DNA of 64,000 nt from Flavobacterium phragmitis (lineage in GTDB: Bacteria; Bacteroidota; Bacteroidia; Flavobacteriales; Flavobacteriaceae), in assembly GCF_900112575.1 (NCBI RefSeq), contig NZ_FOMH01000020.1, positions 23,815-87,814 of the forward strand. Direction: 5' to 3'. A program made the position numbers and the translations under genes. The notes beneath the pieces were generated by a model, which searched no databases, was not told the DNA's origin, and saw only the letters and a program-made list of their open reading frames with translations. The first letter of the stretch is position 1, and every line of letters starts with the position of its first letter. Shown in pieces: positions 35,435-45,192 of the stretch.

Positions 35435-36181
35435 ATGAATATACTGATAGTAGAAGACGAATTACACACCTCCAAACTGCTGAAGGAAATAATTGAGCAG
35501 GATGAAGATTTTTTGGTAACCGAACGTCTGGAGTCTGTAGCGGAGGCCGTGCAATATCTAAGTAAACATCAGCAGAAATTAGACTTGATTTTTCTGGATA
35601 TTCAGTTAGCCGACGGGCATAGCTTTGAGATTTTCAACCATATTGACGTTACAGTTCCCGTTGTGTTTTGTACTGCTTATGATCAATACACTTTAAAAGC
35701 CATTAAAAACAACGGCATTGATTATATTCTCAAGCCTTTCAAGGAGGAAGACATTCACACTGCACTAAACAAATACAAGAGGCTGGCCCAGACTTTTAGG
35801 GACAAATCTTTGACACCTTTACAATTTCCTGGTACAACTCAGTACCAGCAAAGCTTTCTGACACAATATCGAGATAAAACGCTGGTGAAATATGTAAAAG
35901 ATATTGCTCTTTTTTACATTGAATTTGAAACTGTTTATATATATACATTAAACGGTGAAAAATTTTCCTTGTTCAAAAATATGGAATACATCGAATCGGT
36001 TTGTGACCCTAAACAGTTCTTTCGCATCAACAGGCAGGTATTGATCAGTAAAGAAGCTGTATTGTCCATTGAGCCCTATTTCAACAGAAAAGTCATTGTT
36101 CAAACGAAGTTCAACCTATCAGAAAAATTAGTTGTAAGCAGGTTGAAAGTTACTGCTTTTAAAGACTGGCTGGAATCGTAG
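35435..36181 (+). CDS. LytTR-family response regulator
   Basis: 248 residues. The REC domain (1-120) has the acidic pair EDE, phospho-Asp in LIFLDIQLADGHS and Lys in YILKPFKEED. The LytTR DNA-binding domain (~145-245) reads KDIALFYIEFETVYIYTLNGEKF, QFFRINRQVLISKEAV and FNRKVIVQTKF. Last gene of the export run. It probably regulates that operon in response to the LytS kinase. Confidence 0.94.
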   Translation: MNILIVEDELHTSKLLKEIIEQDEDFLVTERLESVAEAVQYLSKHQQKLDLIFLDIQLADGHSFEIFNHIDVTVPVVFCTAYDQYTLKAIKNNGIDYILKPFKEEDIHTALNKYKRLAQTFRDKSLTPLQFPGTTQYQQSFLTQYRDKTLVKYVKDIALFYIEFETVYIYTLNGEKFSLFKNMEYIESVCDPKQFFRINRQVLISKEAVLSIEPYFNRKVIVQTKFNLSEKLVVSRLKVTAFKDWLES

Positions 36182-36324
36182 TTTACACGGTTTATTTCTA
36201 TTCGTAAGTGATATTTTGATAATTAATTTCTACTTCCCCTTAATTGAAAATTCATTGCAATTAAATTCAAAGTCTCAAATGTTCAATTGAAGTTTTTGTT
36301 TGTTCAATTCATCCAAATCTTGAG

Positions 36325-36354
36325 TTGTCTAAAGGTTAACACTCAATAGTTTTG
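36325..36354 (+). promoter_or_regulatory. Bacteroidota-type promoter of the DUF4397 gene
   Basis: TTG at 36325-36327, 19 bases, then TAGTTTTG at 36347-36354: an exact TTG-N19-TAnnTTTG match, 28 bases before the ATG. Confidence 0.65.
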
Positions 36355-36382
36355 CTTGTATAAACAATAAAACTTTTATGTT

Positions 36383-37078
36383 ATGAAGAAACTATTTATT
36401 TTCAAATTAATGATCATTGCAATGTCGGTAACAACTTTAATATCTTGTAATGATGATGACGGTGATTGTTATTGTGCAGAACAACAGGATGCTGCCCGCG
36501 GAACTATTACCAATGCGAGCCCCAATTCAGGCAGTTTAGACTTTTTCTCAGATGAAAACAAGATAAATTCTTCTGCCCTGAATTATACCGATACTTTTGG
36601 CTATTACAATTTCTATACTGGTAAAAGAACTTTCAGCGTTAAAAACAATGCTGGAGATATACTGGCGCAAACGGATATTGACCTGAAAAATGGCGATTAT
36701 TTCAGCGTTTTTGCCGTCAATACCTTCAGTAATATAGAACTCATATCCTATAACGACTTTGTCACTTATCCTAAAAGCAATAACGCAGTTGTACGTTTTA
36801 TAAATCTTTCATCTGACTCGGAGGCTATAGATATAAAAAGCGCCGCCAAAGATTTTGCTGCTGGTCTGTCTTTTAAGGAAGACACCGAATTTGCCGAAGT
36901 ATCAAGTGGTTTTTATGATTTTACTTTTTATAAAACCGGCACCGGCGAGGTATTATTTTCTCAAAAAGATTTTGAACTCAGACCTGGCAGAATTTATACT
37001 ATTTACACCAAAGGTTTTGTTACCCCGCCCAGCGGCAGTAATGACACTTTTTCGACTAAAACAATCGTAAACTTTTAG
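36383..37078 (+). CDS. DUF4397 domain lipoprotein
   Basis: 231 residues. The lipoprotein signal ends TLISCNDDDGDCYC. Two tandem beta-sandwich units follow, as in DUF4397: ARGTITNASPNSGSLDFFSDENKI, and VVRFINLSSDSEAIDIKSAAKDF. Each ends with a GxxY/F strand (GYYNFYTGKRTFSV; SGFYDFTFYKTG). Surface or periplasmic lipoprotein with no assigned function. It has its own promoter. Confidence 0.82.
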   Translation: MKKLFIFKLMIIAMSVTTLISCNDDDGDCYCAEQQDAARGTITNASPNSGSLDFFSDENKINSSALNYTDTFGYYNFYTGKRTFSVKNNAGDILAQTDIDLKNGDYFSVFAVNTFSNIELISYNDFVTYPKSNNAVVRFINLSSDSEAIDIKSAAKDFAAGLSFKEDTEFAEVSSGFYDFTFYKTGTGEVLFSQKDFELRPGRIYTIYTKGFVTPPSGSNDTFSTKTIVNF

Positions 37079-37210
37079 TGCTTCATTTTTTAGCTGCGTT
37101 TGATAAAATTACCAAATGCAAGGATATCTGAAATATTCTTGTATTTGGTATGCTCTTCATTTGGTCTGTATAACGATCAAAAAAACTTAACCTCAACTAT
37201 TTTGTCTTTA

Positions 37211-38443
37211 ATGAAAAACACTACACCGTTATTTTTACTAATTTTTATCACACAAATGCTTCTTGGACAGACCAATAGGAACTTTAAATTTAAAGAACGC
37301 GACATTGTCTACACAGCCTACTCTAATTACAAAGGCCATCTCGATAATCTGCCAGGTATGAATGTGGCAATCATTATGGGAAAGCCTGAGGAAAACACGC
37401 AGGAGCTATTCAAAAACGATACTTTGAACAAAGTTGAAGGAAAAAGTATGATAGATTTTACATGGTTTTATTACCTGCCGTTTCAAAATTTAGATGAAAA
37501 TAATGTATATGATTTCCTAAAAAAATTTATTGAACAAAATTTTGAAAATGACAGCTTTGATCGTAACAGGATATTTTTGTATTGGCCCAGTAAGAATCCA
37601 TTATCATGCGAGAAAATAAAAGAACTTAAAACAATTATTTCCGGAATTTGTGTTGCTGAGCATAATACCATGCTCCAATGTAATGAAAATGTTTTTCCTG
37701 CTAAATCAATTACGAAAATTAAAAAAAGAAACACCCTGACTTCTATAAAATATGAAATTCCCAGCAGTGTGGAGATAGAAAAAATTAAGGAGAACAAAAA
37801 TGCGCTGCAATTGTCCAGCAATTGGAAAAAATTGATGTTTATTGATATCACTTATGGACAGCAATATGTTGATCAAAATCACTTTGCTTCTTTTGACAAG
37901 CAGAGTGGTATCGACTTTTCTGAAATCAATACTTTTTGGAACATAACTACAGGTTATTATATAAGTAATCGATTTGGCCTGAGTGCAAATTTCGGATTGA
38001 TCCGGCAAGCAGTAGAAAAAGGAATTGATGAGATTAGTGAAGGTGCGGACGGAAGCATAACCGTAGAGGGTTCCGGAAAAGGGGCAGGTCTTTACAGACT
38101 GGGCATAGGAGCAAGAATTATTGTATTTAGCAAAAACAGGTTTAGTACCTATTTCGAAGCTTTGACAGGCAGTCTAACAGCAAAGGCCGGAAGTAAAAGC
38201 CAGTCAGCAACAATTGGCGGAATAGGAAATTCATATGGTCAAAGCAATATCTCCAGCCAGCAGGCTTTTTTTCTTACCTGCATAACAACAATGAATTACA
38301 GACTCAATAAAATACTATTTTTGACTACAAATATTCAATATACTTTTTCTGAATTTGATCAGCCTATTGGTTCTATTTCCGGTTTTACAGGTTTTTCATT
38401 TAATTTGGGTGTTGGATTCTCTTTTTATGTAAAGAAACAATAA
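37211..38443 (+). CDS. Hypothetical exported protein with C-terminal beta-barrel
   Basis: 410 residues from the ATG at 37211, chosen for its signal peptide (MKNTTPLFLLIFITQMLLGQ). The N-terminal ~200 residues are an unrecognised soluble region (for example FTWFYYLPFQNLDENNVYDF). From ~225 the protein has outer-membrane strands: KLMFIDITYGQQYVD, ITTGYYISNRFGLSANFGLI, GLYRLGIGARIIVF and LGVGFSFYVKK. Function unknown. Confidence 0.65.
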   Translation: MKNTTPLFLLIFITQMLLGQTNRNFKFKERDIVYTAYSNYKGHLDNLPGMNVAIIMGKPEENTQELFKNDTLNKVEGKSMIDFTWFYYLPFQNLDENNVYDFLKKFIEQNFENDSFDRNRIFLYWPSKNPLSCEKIKELKTIISGICVAEHNTMLQCNENVFPAKSITKIKKRNTLTSIKYEIPSSVEIEKIKENKNALQLSSNWKKLMFIDITYGQQYVDQNHFASFDKQSGIDFSEINTFWNITTGYYISNRFGLSANFGLIRQAVEKGIDEISEGADGSITVEGSGKGAGLYRLGIGARIIVFSKNRFSTYFEALTGSLTAKAGSKSQSATIGGIGNSYGQSNISSQQAFFLTCITTMNYRLNKILFLTTNIQYTFSEFDQPIGSISGFTGFSFNLGVGFSFYVKKQ

Positions 38444-38464
38444 ATATTGGTTGAAAATATAAGA

Positions 38465-38620
38465 CAATCTTACTTGAGGACAAGTTTTTGACGATACATT
38501 TTCCCCAATTTCCTATCGCTTCGATAACTGGTTCTAAGCTTTTGCCTTCATCAGTCAATTCATACTCCACTGTGACAGGCATTGCATCCTTTACGGTTCG
38601 TTTTACCAGATGATCCATTT
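38465..38620 (-). pseudogene. C-terminal fragment of an HxlR-family regulator
   Basis: The minus strand reads LEMDHLVKRTVKDAMPVTVEYELTDEGKSLEPVIEAIGNWGK, the second helix, wing and C-terminal helix of HxlR proteins. The N-terminal half with the GKW motif is absent, and upstream sequence is unrelated. A decayed regulator. Confidence 0.65.
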
Positions 38621-38679
38621 CAAGTATACTATGGGTATGACTCTGCTGCCACAAAATATAAGGTAGTGTTTTAAGATAC

Positions 38680-38875
38680 TGACCTTTCTAAGTTTTTTGG
38701 CACAAGGTATTTGGATTTGATAGAATTGTATATTACTTTAATACCACAAACAAATTCGTTTTTATATTTTTTTGCATCAATCCTCAACAGCACATCTAAA
38801 CCAAATCTATCAGGCCAATGAAAGACAGACATCATATGCAATACACCTATAAGGCTTTCTGGCTTTAGGTTCAAA
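38680..38875 (-). repeat. Diverged repeat, copy A (decayed coding sequence)
   Basis: The minus strand is open for a 67-codon frame containing RFGLDVLLRIDAKK and FVCGIKVIYNS. About 120 bases match 53,140-53,270 at roughly three quarters identity by eye, including CATCTAAACCAAA and TTGCATCAAT. Both are remnants of the same unrecognised gene family. Confidence 0.5.
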
Positions 38876-39047
38876 ACTATTAAAGATTATAGAAATCAAA
38901 AAAAACATGCTTAACTAATTTCCTTGTTTATTTGTTAAAACAAGAAAATTTTAAGTCTTTCCAACTCCTAATGCCTTAAAAAATCCATCAGATTTAAAGT
39001 TAGGTCCGTCACGTTTCACAAGAACCGGAACAGTTGCTTTTTGTAAA

Positions 39048-39085
39048 TGCAAAAGAAGTTTTCCTTTCAGAAAACTTCTTTTGCA
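39048..39085 (-). terminator. Perfect 16-bp hairpin after the Sus operon
   Basis: TGCAAAAGAAGTTTTC pairs perfectly with GAAAACTTCTTTTGCA around a six-base loop, 22 bases after the stop of the PKD lipoprotein gene. The T-tract is weak on both strands, so it may act as a terminator or as a 3' mRNA stabiliser. Confidence 0.6.
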
Positions 39086-39107
39086 CTGTTGTCAATAAAC
39101 TGACATT

Positions 39108-39992
39108 TTAAGTTGCTTTTGGTATTAAATTGACTACGATCACACCGCCGTCTGCCGCTATCATAGCATATCTTAAAGAAGTATCGGTAAGTTCAATGAG
39201 CCTGACGTTTGAAAAAGAAAATCCTGATGAAAGAGAAGTATAATACGCATTGGTATGAAGCATTTTTAATCCTCCATTAAATACAATTCTGTCATTAACA
39301 GAATTAGCCGTAAGCAGGAAGCTAAAAGTTCCTACAGCCGTAGCCTGCTGCAGACTGCCGGTAATTTCAGAAGTCTGCACAACTCTAACATTATATCCTC
39401 CATTAAGATCAAAAGTAACCTCTCCAAAATTCTTATTCTCAATTCCCGACCAGGGAATATCATTAATACTGGCCGGAAACCACGACGAATCGCCGCCCAG
39501 AACAGTATTAATATAACCACTGCCGACAAAAGCAAGCGGACTTTCTGTGACTCTGTTGATTATCCAGGTTTTGCCTGCTTCTCCATTGGTAAGCATCGAC
39601 CACCTCGGATCGCTAAATAAACTGGTGTCGTTTTCTGTAACTGTTACTGTTTTGGAAGCAGAAACTGATCCCGCCTTATCAAAAACAGTATACTTAAAGA
39701 TATATGTACCTGCAAAAGGCAGACTAACTGAGGTTTCTCCCAGATTGGTATGTCCTAACTCCTGACCGTTACTGTCACTGTAACTCCAATAGGGTATAAT
39801 TCCAGGTGTAAGACTTTTCAAATTAACGACATTTCCTCCTGGCTTTAGTCCAAGATCCTGTGTAATTTCAAAATTTAAAACAGACTTATCCGGCAGATTT
39901 CCCAAAGAATGGGTTTCGGGTTCACATGATGCGGACAGTATTGCAAATCCAAGCATCAAAAAGGAAATAACAGTGATTTTAATATTTTTCAT
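39108..39992 (-). CDS. PKD-domain surface lipoprotein (SusE/F-position protein)
   Basis: 294 residues. The lipoprotein signal ends FAILSASCEPETHS. A PKD-like domain (~40-120) has YWSYSDSNGQ, SVSLPFAGTYIFKYTVFDKAGSVSASKTVTV. The C-terminal ~160 residues (GKTWIINRVTESPLAF ... GEVTFDLNGGYNVRVVQ) resemble lipocalin-like surface domains of such loci. It sits directly after SusD, the position of SusE/F glycan-binding lipoproteins. It is therefore likely to bind the polysaccharide at the cell surface. Confidence 0.8.
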   Translation of the reverse strand: MKNIKITVISFLMLGFAILSASCEPETHSLGNLPDKSVLNFEITQDLGLKPGGNVVNLKSLTPGIIPYWSYSDSNGQELGHTNLGETSVSLPFAGTYIFKYTVFDKAGSVSASKTVTVTENDTSLFSDPRWSMLTNGEAGKTWIINRVTESPLAFVGSGYINTVLGGDSSWFPASINDIPWSGIENKNFGEVTFDLNGGYNVRVVQTSEITGSLQQATAVGTFSFLLTANSVNDRIVFNGGLKMLHTNAYYTSLSSGFSFSNVRLIELTDTSLRYAMIAADGGVIVVNLIPKAT

Positions 39993-40014
39993 CGTATTTT
40001 ATTTTGGTTAAAAA

Positions 40015-41592
40015 TTACCAGCCCGCATTCTGTTTTAAAACACCGCCTGATAAGGTAATCTGGGTACTGGGTATTTGCGAGAGCCCTTTAGTTGATTCAA
40101 TTCTGGCTGCTGTGATTGTTTTACTTCCGGATACGCCTCCGCTTAACAGAGTGGTGCTTTCCGCTATCTCAGAAGCGGCCACACCTACTCCCTGACGCAG
40201 CAGATCCCAATATCTGATACCTTCCAAAGCAAATTCCAACCTTCTTTCTTTCATAATATTAATCTGATTTGCCGGAATAGAAATGAAGTTTGTCTTAAAA
40301 GCGCGTTGTCTGACCTGATCAAAATATACCTGTGAGTTGGCGCTTCCCAGCTCGGCTGCCATTAGAAGAACATCTGCATATCTGATGACAGTGTAATCCT
40401 GAAACTGGCCGAGCTGAAAGCCGTTTCCTCCTAAACCATCTACTACGGAAACCACATTTCCATTACTGTCAAACTCTGACATTGGAGAATATTTTTTATT
40501 ATAGTATCCGGTATATTCACGTTGATTATTTATTTTATCAAAAGGTATTGCCTCCTCTGCTATACCAATCATAGTGGCGGCCTGCCTGGTATCACCGGCC
40601 GAATAGGCATTCCATAATTTTGAATTTACCGTTACACCCCACCCATTCCCATAAGGAACATAGGAGAATTCCCTCATTCCAAACATAACCATCCAGGGAT
40701 TTCCGTCAGAATTACCGTTGTAATCACTGGTATAAGTATATTTAATTGCAAATACAATTTCTTTATTATCCTCTCCTGCATAGTTCTTAACCGAAGCTGC
40801 CGGCCAAAGTGCAGAAAAATCATTTACCAATCCATGCCCACTCAAAGTTATGACGTCTTCCAGATGCTGTAATGCCTGGTTTTTGGTCACCAAACCTACC
40901 AGATCTGACTTGCCGTAGTAACCTGTGTAATAAAGATAAACCCTGGCCAGTAAAGCTTTTGCCGCCCATCTGGTGACACGCCCATTAGCAACAGTGCTAT
41001 AGGCTGCTGATGGCAGGTTTTCTGATGCATACAATAAATCCTTGGTAATTGCCGTATAAACCTCATCGGGATCGGTTTGAGGAAGATTCTCCGATGAAGG
41101 CGTAAGTAGCAAAGGGATATTCCCCCAGATACGGACCATTTCAAAATACAGGTAGGCTCTAATAAACCTTGCCTCAGATTCATATGTGTTTCGCAATACA
41201 TTGTCATTCTGCCAGTTAATCTGATCGATCTTACTTAAAAAAACATTACACCGGTACAATGCTTTGTAATATGTTTTCCAGTTGTCATTGTAGAGATCAG
41301 TATCCGAAGGCGAACGGTCTTTATCGAATTCATCAATTGCCTGAAAACCATAACCGTCAGCGGCTCCCGTCCCTCCAAAACAGTTATCAGACATAATTTC
41401 GCTCATAAGCGGAAATCCTATCCCCCCTACCACTTGTAGACCGTCATAACAGCCAACCAGTGCGGTGTAAGCACGTTCCTTAGTGGTGTAAAAATTATCT
41501 GCATTTAACTGTGAGTAAGATTCTGTCTCCAAGCTGCATGAACTTAAAGAAACCACGCTTAAAAAGAGTATGTAAGAATATATATTTTTCAT
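40015..41592 (-). CDS. susD-like: SusD/RagB-family glycan-binding lipoprotein
   Basis: 525 residues. The lipoprotein signal ends VVSLSSCSLETES. The N-terminal DNFYTTKERAYTALVGCYDGLQ, the TPR-like ESEARFIRAYLYFEMVRIWGNIPLLL and the C-terminal MKERRLEFALEGIRYWDLLRQG are SusD hallmarks. It forms the lid of the SusC transporter and captures oligosaccharides. The gap to SusC is 10 bases, so the pair is co-transcribed. Confidence 0.96.
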   Translation of the reverse strand: MKNIYSYILFLSVVSLSSCSLETESYSQLNADNFYTTKERAYTALVGCYDGLQVVGGIGFPLMSEIMSDNCFGGTGAADGYGFQAIDEFDKDRSPSDTDLYNDNWKTYYKALYRCNVFLSKIDQINWQNDNVLRNTYESEARFIRAYLYFEMVRIWGNIPLLLTPSSENLPQTDPDEVYTAITKDLLYASENLPSAAYSTVANGRVTRWAAKALLARVYLYYTGYYGKSDLVGLVTKNQALQHLEDVITLSGHGLVNDFSALWPAASVKNYAGEDNKEIVFAIKYTYTSDYNGNSDGNPWMVMFGMREFSYVPYGNGWGVTVNSKLWNAYSAGDTRQAATMIGIAEEAIPFDKINNQREYTGYYNKKYSPMSEFDSNGNVVSVVDGLGGNGFQLGQFQDYTVIRYADVLLMAAELGSANSQVYFDQVRQRAFKTNFISIPANQINIMKERRLEFALEGIRYWDLLRQGVGVAASEIAESTTLLSGGVSGSKTITAARIESTKGLSQIPSTQITLSGGVLKQNAGW

Positions 41593-41602
41593 CGTCTTGC
41601 TA

Positions 41603-44600
41603 TTAAAGTTTAATATTTAATCCCATCATAAAGGTTCTTGGTCTTGGATAATATCCAACATCGACGCCCGACGAGAAACTATCGGTACCAAAACCAATTT
41701 CCGGATCCATACCATCATACTTTGTAAATGTATAAAGGTTCTGAACTGAAAAATACATCCTGAATTCGCTTGCAAAAAATGGTTTTGACATCTTAAGTTT
41801 GGCCAGATCAAATCCCAGTGTAACCGTATTTATTCTCAGGAAATCCCCATTCTGAACATAAAGATCTGAAAACTGACTATAGTTTTTGCCATCATCAGTT
41901 AGTCGCGGAATGTTATTTGATGTTCCTTCCCCGTGCCAGCGTTCCAGTATGGCGGTGGTATAATTTGCAAAACCTCCAGGGCTTCTGTAAGACTGCACAA
42001 TTTGGTTTCCAGCTACGCCATTGGCAGAAGCATAAAAGTCAAATGCCTTATAACTCGCGGAAAGGGAAAACCCAAAAGTGTAATTGGGATTAGGGTCCCC
42101 AATCATGGTTTTGTCTTCCATCCCCCCTATCTTGCCGTCTCCGTTTAAATCTTTAAAGATAACATCTCCAGGCACCGCTGTGGGCTGAATTCCATAATCA
42201 TCAATCTGCTTCTGATTTTGAAATACGCCCATAGTCTTATATCCCCAAAAATAACCTAAAGGAAAACCGTTCTGAGCTCTGTAAAATTCGGGTGCATTTG
42301 CAAAAATCTGATTCGAGGGTCCATGAATAAGTCCATCTGCCGTCGGTATCTGACCAACTTTATTTTCATTATATGCTCCATTTGCACCTATACTGTAATT
42401 GAAATCTCCTATTTTATTATTGTACTGAAGCGCTAGTTCCACGCCTTTATTAGTCACATTACCTCCGTTTATAAAAGCCGGATCAGCACCTGCAGTAGCC
42501 AAAACAGGCGGCACAATAAGCCAGTTTTTATTATTCTTCCTGTACCAGTCAAAAGTGATACTGACCGCATTGTTCAGCAATCTGGAATCAAAACCTATAT
42601 TTACCTGCTCGGAAGTCTCCCATTTTAAAGATGGATTAGACAATCGGTCAGGATATCCTCCTGGTGTTAATACTCCCTCCTGAATACCAAAAATATAATT
42701 TGTCGTGGTTGTCTTAATTGATGATAGATATTGAAATGCATCCGTATTCTGATTTCCTACCTGTCCCCAGCTGGCTCTTGCTTTAAAATAATTAACTATT
42801 TTCGAGTCTTTTAAAAATGCTTCATTTGTCGCAACCCAGCCTAAGGAAACCGAAGGAAAATACCCCCACTGGTTCTCTGGACTAAAATTTGAGGAACCAT
42901 CAGCCCTGAATGTGGTATTGATTAAATACTTGTCTTTGTAGCTGTAATTCAATCTGCCAAAGTAAGACATTCTGAAGTTTTCAAACTTACCCCCGTTAGG
43001 GCCTCCTATTAAAGTACCGTCGCTGTTGGTTGCACTGTCTAACCAGGAATGTGTTAAATCATTAAAAATCAAATCAACATTACTGGCACTAATGGAGGTG
43101 CCGTCAAAGCGTATGGAAGATGTACCAAGCATAGCCTCTAATTGATGATGCTCCTTAACATTAAATTTATAGGTTAATAAATTATCCCAGGTAATCGTTT
43201 TTCCCTTATTCATGTTTTGAGCAACCGCATCATGAACCAGATTATTGGAGTAAATGGATAAATCATAGATAGGTCTATAAGAGTGGCCTTCCCCTGCATA
43301 GTAATCCAAACCTAATGTTGTTTTTAATGTCAACCCTTTTACAGGTTCTATCTGCAGGTAGACATTTCCCAGCAACTTTTGGTTATTGCTTTCATTTTGA
43401 TTATTATACACCATTTCTGCATACGGATTGGATGTTCCCGCTAACCATGGCTCCGCACTATTTCTAGTATTAAAGAAATTTCCCTCAGCATCATACATGG
43501 GCAGTAAAGGACTCACAGAAAAAGCGCCTCTCAATGAGTTATTGTACTGATTTCCTACCCCTATACCATTTTTATTGATGTAGGCAAAACTTATATTCTC
43601 ACCAATGGTTACCACATCTTTATATAGTTTATGCTCGGAATTAAATCTAAAATTATATCTTTCATAATTAGATAAACCTTTTCCTCCGACAATCCCTTCC
43701 TGTCCCAAGTACGATAAGGAAGTTGAATAAACCGAATTTTCAGACCCGCCTGATGCGCCAAAAGAATAATTTTTAGTGCTTGCGTTATTGACAAACATCT
43801 TATCCATCCAGTTGGTGCCTTTCCCTAAAGCGGCTATTTCTTCATTGGTAAAATAGGGTGTTTTTCCAGAATTGACAGCAGTCTCATTTAAGATAACAGC
43901 ATATTGCTCCGCATTTAGTAAATCTACTTTTCTAGACACCGACTGTATTCCGTAATACTGCTCAAAAGTAATGCGGGAAGCAGTATTTTTTCTGCCTTTT
44001 TTGGTGGTGACCAAAACAACACCATTGGAAGCCTGAGAACCATAAATTGCAGCTGATGCCGCATCTTTTAAAACAGATATGCTCTCAATGTCTGCATTAT
44101 TTAAATACGAAATATCATTGGTAACAATACCATCCACCACATACGCGGGACTATTGTTTTTTGTAGACCCAAGACCTCTGATAATTACTTTAAAACCTTC
44201 ACCGGGTTGTCCTGAAGTTGAAGTAATATTTATTCCCGGAGCCTGTCCCTGTAAAGCCTGAAGTGCATTGACAGCATTTCTTTTTTCGAGATCTTTGCCG
44301 CTTACCTGAGTTATGGCACCAGTGACGAGCGCTTTTTTTTGAGTTCCGTAACCAATGACCACAACCTCATCTAAAGCGGCTTGCTTTTCCATTAAGGTTA
44401 TATTAAAACTGGTTTGCCCGTTGACTTCGATTTCCTGAGTCAGAAATCCGACATAGGAAATTACCAGCACTGCATTTTTACTGGAAAGACTTAATGCAAA
44501 TTTACCGTCAAAGTCTGTTTGAACAGCATTTTTAGTTCCCTTTTCCATAATGCTCGCACCCGGCAAAGGCTGGCCGTTGACATCTGATATTCTTCCCCTA

Positions 44601-44782
44601 ACCTCCATTTGCAGCAGGATGTTATTAGGATCAGCGTATGGTACCTTTGATGCTGATGCATAAAGACAATTGGATGGCAAGAATAGTATGCCCCCCAAAA
44701 AAAACAATGCCTTAAGCTTCGTCTTTAAATCACATTTAGAAGTCTGATGAAAGGCACTTCTTTTATACTTAATTTCTTTCAT
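41603..44782 (-). CDS. susC-like: SusC/RagA-family TonB-linked outer-membrane transporter
   Basis: 1059 residues. Signal region ends LPSNCLYASASK. CPReg-like domain (~58-140: VRGRISDVNGQPLPGASIMEKGT). The SusC linker is LDEVVVIGYGTQKKALVTGAI. The plug has ALQALQGQAPGINITSTSGQPG, VIIRGLGSTKNNSPAYVVDGI and SISVLKDAASAAIYGSQASNGVVLVTTKKG. The barrel ends RTFMMGLNIKL. Together with SusD it imports oligosaccharides, here probably xyloglucan pieces given the GH74 gene upstream. Confidence 0.97.
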   Translation of the reverse strand: MKEIKYKRSAFHQTSKCDLKTKLKALFFLGGILFLPSNCLYASASKVPYADPNNILLQMEVRGRISDVNGQPLPGASIMEKGTKNAVQTDFDGKFALSLSSKNAVLVISYVGFLTQEIEVNGQTSFNITLMEKQAALDEVVVIGYGTQKKALVTGAITQVSGKDLEKRNAVNALQALQGQAPGINITSTSGQPGEGFKVIIRGLGSTKNNSPAYVVDGIVTNDISYLNNADIESISVLKDAASAAIYGSQASNGVVLVTTKKGRKNTASRITFEQYYGIQSVSRKVDLLNAEQYAVILNETAVNSGKTPYFTNEEIAALGKGTNWMDKMFVNNASTKNYSFGASGGSENSVYSTSLSYLGQEGIVGGKGLSNYERYNFRFNSEHKLYKDVVTIGENISFAYINKNGIGVGNQYNNSLRGAFSVSPLLPMYDAEGNFFNTRNSAEPWLAGTSNPYAEMVYNNQNESNNQKLLGNVYLQIEPVKGLTLKTTLGLDYYAGEGHSYRPIYDLSIYSNNLVHDAVAQNMNKGKTITWDNLLTYKFNVKEHHQLEAMLGTSSIRFDGTSISASNVDLIFNDLTHSWLDSATNSDGTLIGGPNGGKFENFRMSYFGRLNYSYKDKYLINTTFRADGSSNFSPENQWGYFPSVSLGWVATNEAFLKDSKIVNYFKARASWGQVGNQNTDAFQYLSSIKTTTTNYIFGIQEGVLTPGGYPDRLSNPSLKWETSEQVNIGFDSRLLNNAVSITFDWYRKNNKNWLIVPPVLATAGADPAFINGGNVTNKGVELALQYNNKIGDFNYSIGANGAYNENKVGQIPTADGLIHGPSNQIFANAPEFYRAQNGFPLGYFWGYKTMGVFQNQKQIDDYGIQPTAVPGDVIFKDLNGDGKIGGMEDKTMIGDPNPNYTFGFSLSASYKAFDFYASANGVAGNQIVQSYRSPGGFANYTTAILERWHGEGTSNNIPRLTDDGKNYSQFSDLYVQNGDFLRINTVTLGFDLAKLKMSKPFFASEFRMYFSVQNLYTFTKYDGMDPEIGFGTDSFSSGVDVGYYPRPRTFMMGLNIKL

Positions 44783-44810
44783 ATTTTATTGGTTAAATAG
44801 TTGGTTTTTA
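44783..44810 (-). promoter_or_regulatory. AACCAA leader motif upstream of susC
   Basis: The 28 bases before the susC ATG contain AACCAA twice (AAACCAAC and TTAACCAATAAAAT). The same word precedes the GH74, PKD-lipoprotein and GH31 start codons. It could be a regulator site or a translation element; role unproven. Confidence 0.35.
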
Positions 44811-44873
44811 ATAGCCATATCTTAAAATTGGGGTCAATTTTAATCCACTCCATTCTAAGACAGGATGGTTTAA

Positions 44874-45162
44874 TTATTTTTTCATGTCATAGGCATTTTT
44901 ATTGTAGTAAGCGGTTAATAAATCTATGTTTTCCCAATCTGCAATAGTGATGATACTGCTGATGCCCAGTAATGGGTCAGAAGACCAACCATAAGCAGCA
45001 TTTCTTCCTATTGTATTGTTATGATAAAAAAGCAAATCATGATATTGCATTGGCTCAACGGTAAAAACAGGCACAAAACTAGAGAGGCTCTCACCTCTCC
45101 AGTTTAACAAATCGGGAGCCCATTGGATTTTAAAAGATAAGCCCCAATTTGTTTGGAACAGC
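44874..45162 (-). pseudogene. C-terminal remnant of an unrecognised gene inside the PUL
   Basis: The frame runs from WLFQTNWGLSFKIQWAPD through LLNWRGESLSSFVPVF and NAAYGWSSDPLLGISSI to YYNKNAYDMKK-stop, about 95 codons. No ATG and no signal peptide; a stop precedes it. It looks like the tail of an exported enzyme or binding protein lost from between GH74 and SusC. Family not recognised. Confidence 0.4.
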
Positions 45163-45192
45163 CATTAGAGGTTGCAGGGAAATTAGCCCTTG

